DNA of 64,000 nt from Cyclina sinensis (lineage: Eukaryota; Mollusca; Bivalvia; Venerida; Veneridae). Below, piece by piece: positions 57,670 through 64,000 of the stretch; within the stretch, counting starts at the first letter, position 1; each line of letters opens with the position of its first letter. The notes beneath the pieces are model-generated. The model made no database searches. It had not been told where the DNA came from and saw only the letters and a list, made by a program, of their open reading frames with translations. A program made the translations under genes and the position numbers. The stretch spans positions 32,705,449 through 32,769,448 of the forward strand of contig JAAONU010000001.1 of assembly GCA_012932295.1 (NCBI GenBank), in the 5' to 3' direction.

Positions 57670-60600
57670 TTTAGTTAAAGAAACACACGCGTTCTTACTA
57701 ACTAACAAACATCTTATGTATAAGCAGTTTTCTAAACAATATTACTGTTCCACTTAATAATGTATAACGTATTTCCGGGTTCTAAGGACAAGCATATTTG
57801 ACTAATTGATGACGCTAGCATAATGAGAGCAACCACTGGACCCCAGAATGAACCAAGTGAGTCAAAATATGCGTAAGCAGCCAAAGGACTGTATGGTGGC
57901 ATATTTCTGCCGTATGATAACCATTTGAGGTAGTTGAAATGCATTTGTGTTTTGTTTTGTTACTTAATTTTCGTGATGAAAAACTGGTTAACTAATTAAC
58001 ATTTGCGAAACATTTTACTCTAAGATAAATTTCTTAACACTAATGATAGACCTGATAGTGCCTAGAAATGCCATCAGTTACTCAATACGTTATATTTCTT
58101 TTGCTAATGGGATAACGAGAAAATATTCGCGTTACCACCTGATAACTTACTGATTAACTAGATGAAATTCGTGTTTCTTGTTTTTAAACAAGCTAACTAG
58201 AAACCGTTCGTTTTACCAGTTATTCTGTTTCTTATACCGGTATATATAACTTATATATTTTTAATCAAAATAGAGATGTATAAATTAACATGTTAATGAT
58301 TTACATATATATGTTTTTATGTAAAGCAAATATTTCAATATCTGGGTGTCACAGTCGTCAGACTTGGTGGGGGGGGGTTCCATGACCGTTAGATGACCCC
58401 TGTTGACTTTGAGGTCAGTAGGTCATGGTCACAGTGACCTACACTACAAAAACTGGTCTACAGTCTTCAGATTCAACAGTGTGGTTGGTCATGATCAGTA
58501 GATGACCTATATTGATTTTGAGGTCAGTAGGTAAATGTCAAGGTCACGTTTGGAAGTCCATGTAACATGACTTAATGCTTTCAATCGGGGTTGGGGGATG
58601 GGGGGGAGCATACATGTTTCATAAAAATCTCGTTTGCTTTAAGCTTATGCTAATTTTATGTTCTCTAAAGTCAGAGCATATACTTGCTGATTTATTTGTC
58701 CTTCCACATTTCTGCTCAAGTAATATCCTAACTACTGGCGCAGTTCATTTCAAACTTTGAATAATTATAGATGACAATAAGAGCAAGTGCATTGACCAAA
58801 ATAACCAAAATTCTAGCTTTCCATTTCACAAAGTCCCTACCCCTTTTACACTTTTTTCAAAATGAGTGCTTGTCTGGTCAATGTCTTTGAAACTGCTATA
58901 GCACTTCACCTCAATCTATGAATTATAAAGTGAAGTGCAGTTTAACCTAACCTAACCCTAACCATATATCTAGCTTATACTTTTACCAAGTTATCTCATC
59001 TTAAATAATTTTTCATAGTGAGTGTGTGACCGAGCCATATCTTGGAAACTGCTGCATCAGTTCAACTCAAACTTGCATGTCAGTTAACAAGGTAAAAGGT
59101 ATGTTCACACACTCAAATAACAAGGTGAGGAAAATAACGAGTCACAAAACAGTGTGAGTGAAATATCGATGCCTTGGTTGTTCCTTTAAGTGCTAGTCAG
59201 TGTGCTGTGTCCGATTGCACACATTGGTAGTCCGACTTGTGTTCAACCAATGTCATCAATATTTATGATTTTATCAGTGGGCATGCCTCTGTCTTCAAGG
59301 ATTGACAAGCATGTGCAGGGAGATAGACATGACCAACATAGCAAATTGAATATTTAAGCAACAAGTGAGGTAGGTTTAGGTCTTGTTATATTACTCGTTT
59401 CCGGTCGGGAACCGGTCACCCTCGGGTTTGGATATCCCGATCTTCAACCACCCCAATGATAGATTCTATTAGTATTATTTCAAAATGGAGAACTCAGATG
59501 TGTGTCGACTTAATGTAGGTAAAAATGAGGCTGCCTTACCTTTAGTCTTCATGATTTCATATATCTACCATATTTCTCGAGGGAACTTCATAGAGATTTT
59601 AGTTTTCAGGCGGTGATTTTGGTCTCAGCCAGGGATGGTTGATATTTGATTTGTCCAAAACTTATAGTTTAACTATGATCTTTTCCAAGCAAAACAGTTA
59701 CTGTGGATCATCTGTGATGCGTAAAAAGTCCTAAGCAGCCATTTTCGACACAAACACCTTCTTCTTTTCACCTATTTATGCCTTTGACATATCCAATGTA
59801 TTGCACTGAATTTAGTGACAATGGACAGAATGTTATGCTCTACAAATACAGCATTAATACATACAGTCTCCTAGTAAAATATGGCTTAAGTTTGTTTCTT
59901 GGGTCATCAAAAATACTAGAGCCGTGATATTTTAAACACTATATTTTTCAGACCTATGACATTCACACTGAGGAGAGCATAAAGGCATGGGAACAATGAA
60001 CTTTTCAGTGGGCAGCCAATTTATGAAAAAAAATTATTTAATAAGTGACTTAGTGCAAATTTGAAATATATATACTCTGTTTATCAAGAATGTTTTACTA
60101 GATTTAACTTTTCTGACTTAGATATGTGCTAAATTTGCATGTTTGCTCACGCCCACTATAAAAATCTATGGATCTCTGCTGACCATGCACAAAGAACACT
60201 GAAAAATAACAACAAAATATAATTTCTTGTAGACGGTTGTATTTTTCTAAAAACAAGCATAACTAAAATCGTGACGACAGTTTTTTTTTATCATATATCC
60301 TAGTGCCTTTAAAAAAACTTATGACATATCATCGGTAACTTTGCCCTTTAGATAGATGATGTTGCTTTAATTTTTTTCTATTTTCAGCTTTTGCAGCCCT
60401 TCTGTGCAATGGAGCAGAACGTTTTGAGCAATTTTAGAAAAGGGCAAGATCAGGAACATTTCTATCAAGTTTGGTTAAAAAATAATCCTGTGGTTTAGAA
60501 GGAGATGTCAAGTAAAATGTTGATGACGGACGCTGGACACAGGGCATTACGATAGCTCACCTTGAGCATCTTGTCAAAAACTGCACTGCCTAGACCTCTG

Positions 60601-60859
60601 ACCTTTAATGTGCAACATTATCTAGAGACCTGTATCAAGAGACGTCTGTAAAACATATATGCCCCCTCCAGAAGTGTCTTGTTGCTAGTGGTAGTTAACC
60701 AGTGTTGGCTACATGTATGTTGTGAATGAAGAGCTGACTGTGACTCAGGAGGTGTGTTCATGGTCAATGTGGCCCTAACTTTTAACTGAAAAAAGCGGTA
60801 ATGTAAATGTCATGACCAACTTTTAGGAGGCTAGGCCCATCTATTCTCTTAAGGTATTG

Positions 60860-61680
60860 ATCCTGAATCATTCTGGTATGCAAGGTCACTGTAGCCTTGA
60901 CCTTTGACCAAATGACCTGATAAATGATAAGGATCATCTACTGGTCATGATCAACCAGCCTATCAAGTTTCAGGAACCTAAGCCCTAACATTCTCCAGAT
61001 ATTGACTGGACACAGTTTTGCTGTTTAATGTCATTGTGGCATTGTCATGATGATTGAGCTTTTACCTCAAACCATAACAGATCATCTACTGGACATGACA
61101 AACCAGCCTACAAAGTTTGAAGATCCTTGGCCATAGAATTCTCCAGAAATTGATGGAACAGTTTTGTTGTTCAAAGTCACTTTGGCCTTGACTTTTAAGC
61201 TAGTGACCAGAATATCAATAAGGGTCATCTTCTTGTCATGATTAACCGGCCTTCCAAGTTTGAGGAGCCTGCACACAAGTATTCTGCAGATATTGATCAA
61301 AACTAGTTTTGCTGTAGCCTTGCCTTTGACCTGATAATCCATAAAAGAAAAGTGGACATCTACTGGTCTACCAAGTTTGAGAAGTCTAAGAATTCTCCAG
61401 ATACTGATCTGAAACAGTTTTACTGTGCAATATCATTGTGACACTGACCTTTGACCTGGTCACCCAAAAAACAATAGCAATCTTCTGCTGGTCATGAGCA
61501 AATTGACTTCTAAGTTTCATTAGCATAGACCTAACAATTCTCAAGACATTGATAGCAAACAGTTTTGCTGTTCAATGTCACCGTGGCCTTGACCTTAACC
61601 TTGACCTTGTAGTGACGCAAAAAAGTAAAGGGGTCATCACCTGGTCATGACTTACCATCCTGTGTAGATTTAACATCTTC
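60860..61680. repeat. Degenerate ~165-bp tandem repeat, about five copies
   Basis: Recurring 'ggtcatctactggtcatga', 'ccagcct.ccaagtttgag', 'attctccagatattgat', 'cagttttgctgttcaatgtc' and 'tggccttgacctttgacc'. It is an old array of the tgaccttgacctt-type family also seen at 10785-11300. Confidence 0.8.
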
Positions 61681-62460
61681 TGTTGTAGTTTTTTTAGTTA
61701 TTGATTAGTAACAAACTTAAGAAAAAAGAAAACATAGAACAGTTCATGACTTACTAAGTTTGCCATCAAACAGCAACTACAACAAGCTTGGTCTAATAAT
61801 TTGATATTTGATAGTTCTTGTATTTACCACATAGCTATGTGTTGTACAAGCTGCCCAGAATAAAGTGATATTATTTATATTTGGCATAAATTAACATTTT
61901 ATATATACATAACGATTGCATGTTATTCTTATATCATCCAGTCTACCAACACTTTAACATTTTAAATTACCAAGATACTTGTACTCTTGCTTATAATATG
62001 ATGTAACAAAAAAAAACAAATACAGCAAATTATGAGGACTGTTCTTTTTTATTTGGGTAGACCTAAAGGAAAACAAATAAGCTTTGAAATGGTTTTCAAC
62101 AATTAGACAAATCATCAAAACACTGTACAATCAAATCGAAGACCATATGAAATGGAACTTATGGTTTTAATTTGCATTTTGTATCTTAAAACATGTAAAA
62201 ATAAAAAGCAATAAAAATATTTATTATATATATATTTATACATCTATATCGAGAAATATTGATGAAATAAACTGCGTATTTTCATTTTCCGTATTTTCAC
62301 TGTAAAAATTTATTTTTCACTGCAGTGAAACATATTTTCCGTATTTTCACTGGTGTCTTGCCGGACTACTTTTTTCTAAATTCAGCCAATACACTAAAGT
62401 AAAGGGGAATTCTTTGGAATCTTCAGGTCAAAAAAAGAGAAAAGTATATAATAAACAGAA

Positions 62461-62610
62461 AATTCAGGTTTTTTCTATAAATACGGGATTTATGTTCTCG
62501 TGGTATGAAAAATGTCATATTACACTCGTGGCTATCGCCACTCATGAAATATTTATTTTCATACCACTCGATGAAAATAAATCCCGTATTTATAGAAAAA
62601 ACTTGAATAT
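62461..62610. mobile_element. Foldback (hairpin) element, copy 2
   Basis: An inverted repeat of about 150 bp. The left arm (ttttttctataaatacggga) is complementary to the right arm (tcccgtatttatagaaaaaa), with a second paired block tggtatgaaaa / ttttcatacca, hinged on actcgtggctatcgccact at 62523-62541. It lies about 125 bp beyond the stop of the PLD-like gene, probably in its 3' UTR or just past it. Confidence 0.85.
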
Positions 62611-62735
62611 CCTCTATTTATTGGAATAATTTTCCAAGCTTTTCAAAATATATATATCATTTCTTTTTTTACATGCTTTCTTAAAAATTGATTGGAGCTA
62701 TGAAATACAGTGTAATCTTAATTCATACAGAACAA

Positions 62736-62965
62736 CTAGCTGGTATGCTTCTGGTTCCTTGGGTCAAAATTGTCCCATAACTTTTCAAACTCTGCTATGT
62801 ACAGTGACACAATGCGTTCATTGTTCAGAGCCATCAGATTTTCCTGGTTCCCTGAGATTGCCTGCCGAGTCCAATTAAAAGAACCATTCAGAAGAAGAGA
62901 ACCATCAATTATAATGAACTTGTGGTGCATCAGGTATGATGAACTGTCTGTGCGTACGTTGATAC
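62736..62965 (-). CDS. PLD6: PLD6/zucchini-like phospholipase D family protein, last exon
   Basis: The 3' exon of a single-HKD phospholipase-D-superfamily protein. It reads (G)INVRTDSSSYLMHHKFIIID, then GSLLLNGSFNWTRQAISGNQ, ENLMALNNE and an EFEKLWDNF helix, ending in TAG. The HxKxxxxD motif (HHKFIIID) with the following G.L..GS.NWT..A...N.EN is the hallmark of mitochondrial cardiolipin hydrolase/zucchini, which acts as a homodimer on the mitochondrial surface as a cardiolipin hydrolase and/or endonuclease in piRNA maturation. The acceptor is TTGCAG at 62968-62966; phase 1 in. The N-terminal exons, including the mitochondrial anchor, lie beyond the right edge. The family is confident; orthology to PLD6 is inferred from one exon. 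Confidence 0.85.
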
Positions 62966-64000
62966 CTGCAATCATAATAAACAAAATGCGTACAAGAAAG
63001 TGTAATTTTTATTTTTTCATCACAGAAAATCTTTACTGCGTGATAAAGCTTTCCAGAAGTATATATGTCAAAAACGAACATATAAAATTCCATGTTTTCT
63101 ACTTCATAAATCATGATCTCTGTTGGGAATATCATATTCCTACATTGTATCTTAATCAGATGGATAAAGTTTGCTACTAATAGTGAGAGAAGTTAGCCAC
63201 TGGTAATCAGAACCTAAGTAGTAGCAAGTAGTAACTATATGTAGTAACCAAACATAATAGACCAAACTAACTTCTGGCAACCAGCCATACCTTTTGATGA
63301 TGTTCAAAATATTCCCGATCAGGAAATAATAGGCTTAACTATGTGTGAGTTTGTTTTCTTTCTTTTACTTTGACTTCTCTGACATATAATTATGTTTGTT
63401 AGTATGACTTTAAATCAATGATATTTATACTTCTTAAATCTATATAAGTTGCATCTGCAATAGGATGTGAATTTATACTAGTTAAATATTAAAACTGTTC
63501 TTTAAATCTCTAAATTGTGGTCGAGTCCATATCGGCTATGTGTTTCTAAATGTTATTTTCCTTACAACACTTCTATTAGCTGAAAGTTAAGGCAGTCTTT
63601 TTAGTCACAATATTCTCATGCTCAATTTATAGATAAAGCCAGCATTTCAACAATTTCAAACTAGAGCTATCACTAAATGTATTTAATACACCCGCAAGAC
63701 TGCTTCGAAACTGAGGAAGTTATTAGTAACAGAATAATTTGTAAAAAAATTGAAACAGAGTTATGGTTGTGGGCAATTGAAGGTAGTTGTGGTTCTTGTA
63801 CATTGCATTTCCTGTCATTGTGCTTGACCATTTCATGAAGTTGCATTGAATTCCAACCAGTACTTTTCAAGTTATGCTCCGGACAAGGAAAACCAACAAA
63901 GGGAATAACTGTGCAAATATTGAAGATAGAATTATAGCTCTTGTACACTGCACTTTCACTCACTGTGCTTGACCACTGTATGAAGTTGCACTGAATTCTA
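62966..64000. other. Intron of the PLD-like gene
   Basis: No second exon was recognised. 63770-64000 carries two diverged copies of a ~120-bp unit ('gtgcttgacca', 'tgaagttgca.tgaattc'), the second cut by the window edge; an open frame through them is a repeat shadow. Confidence 0.5.

Larger units (their letters stand above)
57670..62735. other. Intergenic region between protease and PLD-like genes
   Basis: Must include the protease promoter just above 57669; no clear core element could be fixed. 58370-58580 holds two copies of a 'ttgaggtcagtaggtcat' dispersed repeat. 58941-58963 is a short cctaaccctaacc run. 60860-61680 is a degenerate array (separate entry) and 62461-62610 a foldback element. 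No gene is supported in the remainder. Confidence 0.5.

Noticed and set aside
57732..57944. Minus-strand frame with a hydrophobic stretch just upstream of the protease start
   Set aside because: It is not in frame with exon 1 and has no acceptor or donor linking it. Exon 1 already supplies a good signal peptide.
58941..58963. Telomere-like cctaaccctaacc run
   Set aside because: Only three or four degenerate units; too short to call an interstitial telomere.
63673..63963. 96-codon minus-strand frame at the right edge as an upstream PLD exon
   Set aside because: It spans two copies of a ~120-bp repeat, has no PLD-like residues and no donor in the needed phase.

Overview
This is a window of eukaryotic nuclear DNA. 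It is AT-rich, its genes are split into many short exons by large introns, and the non-coding part is packed with minisatellites and degenerate dispersed repeats. Several of these (the tgaccttgacctt-type unit, the 'ggcaataactc...' unit, and the 'acttgtccggactact' unit with tgtctgtccg runs) are of a kind I associate with bivalve molluscs, so I infer a bivalve or a close lophotrochozoan. No bacterial, organellar or viral genes were seen.

Three genes can be read. (1) On the + strand, from 1574 to 24900, lie the last 17 exons of a single-pass receptor guanylate cyclase of the natriuretic-peptide-receptor type. They encode the C-terminal part of the ligand-binding domain, a juxtamembrane cysteine pair, a transmembrane helix, a kinase-homology (pseudokinase) domain, a dimerisation coiled coil, a complete cyclase domain and a 130-residue tail. 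The 5' exons lie outside the window. All 17 exons join in frame, giving 915 residues. (2) On the - strand, from 57669 down to 29056, lies a complete 28-exon gene for a secreted mosaic serine protease. The exons join without a frame break to exactly 1410 codons plus a stop. The module order is signal peptide, SRCR, C-type lectin, kringle, LDLa, PAN/apple, LDLa, SRCR, LDLa, SRCR, SRCR, kringle, kringle, trypsin. Module borders are almost all phase-1 introns, the signature of exon shuffling. The catalytic triad is intact. (3) On the - strand, at 62736-62965, lies the last exon of a phospholipase-D-superfamily gene resembling PLD6/zucchini, with its HKD motif; the remaining exons lie beyond the right edge.

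Genes 1 and 2 converge tail to tail, with a 4.2 kb spacer (24901-29055) that holds a decayed LINE 3' end. Between genes 2 and 3, 57670-62735 is gene-free and largely repetitive. There are at least three classes of hairpin-forming sequence: inverted satellite arms, foldback elements sharing a core, and a perfect 34-bp palindrome just upstream of a cyclase splice acceptor.

The points most worth following are the unusual module architecture of the protease, a possible 21-nt in-frame microexon in the kinase-homology domain of the cyclase, GC-AG introns in both large genes, an LDLa module with two extra cysteines in place of calcium-site residues, and the foldback family. Exon borders were placed by eye from reading frame, family resemblance and splice consensus. 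No alignment or transcript evidence was available.
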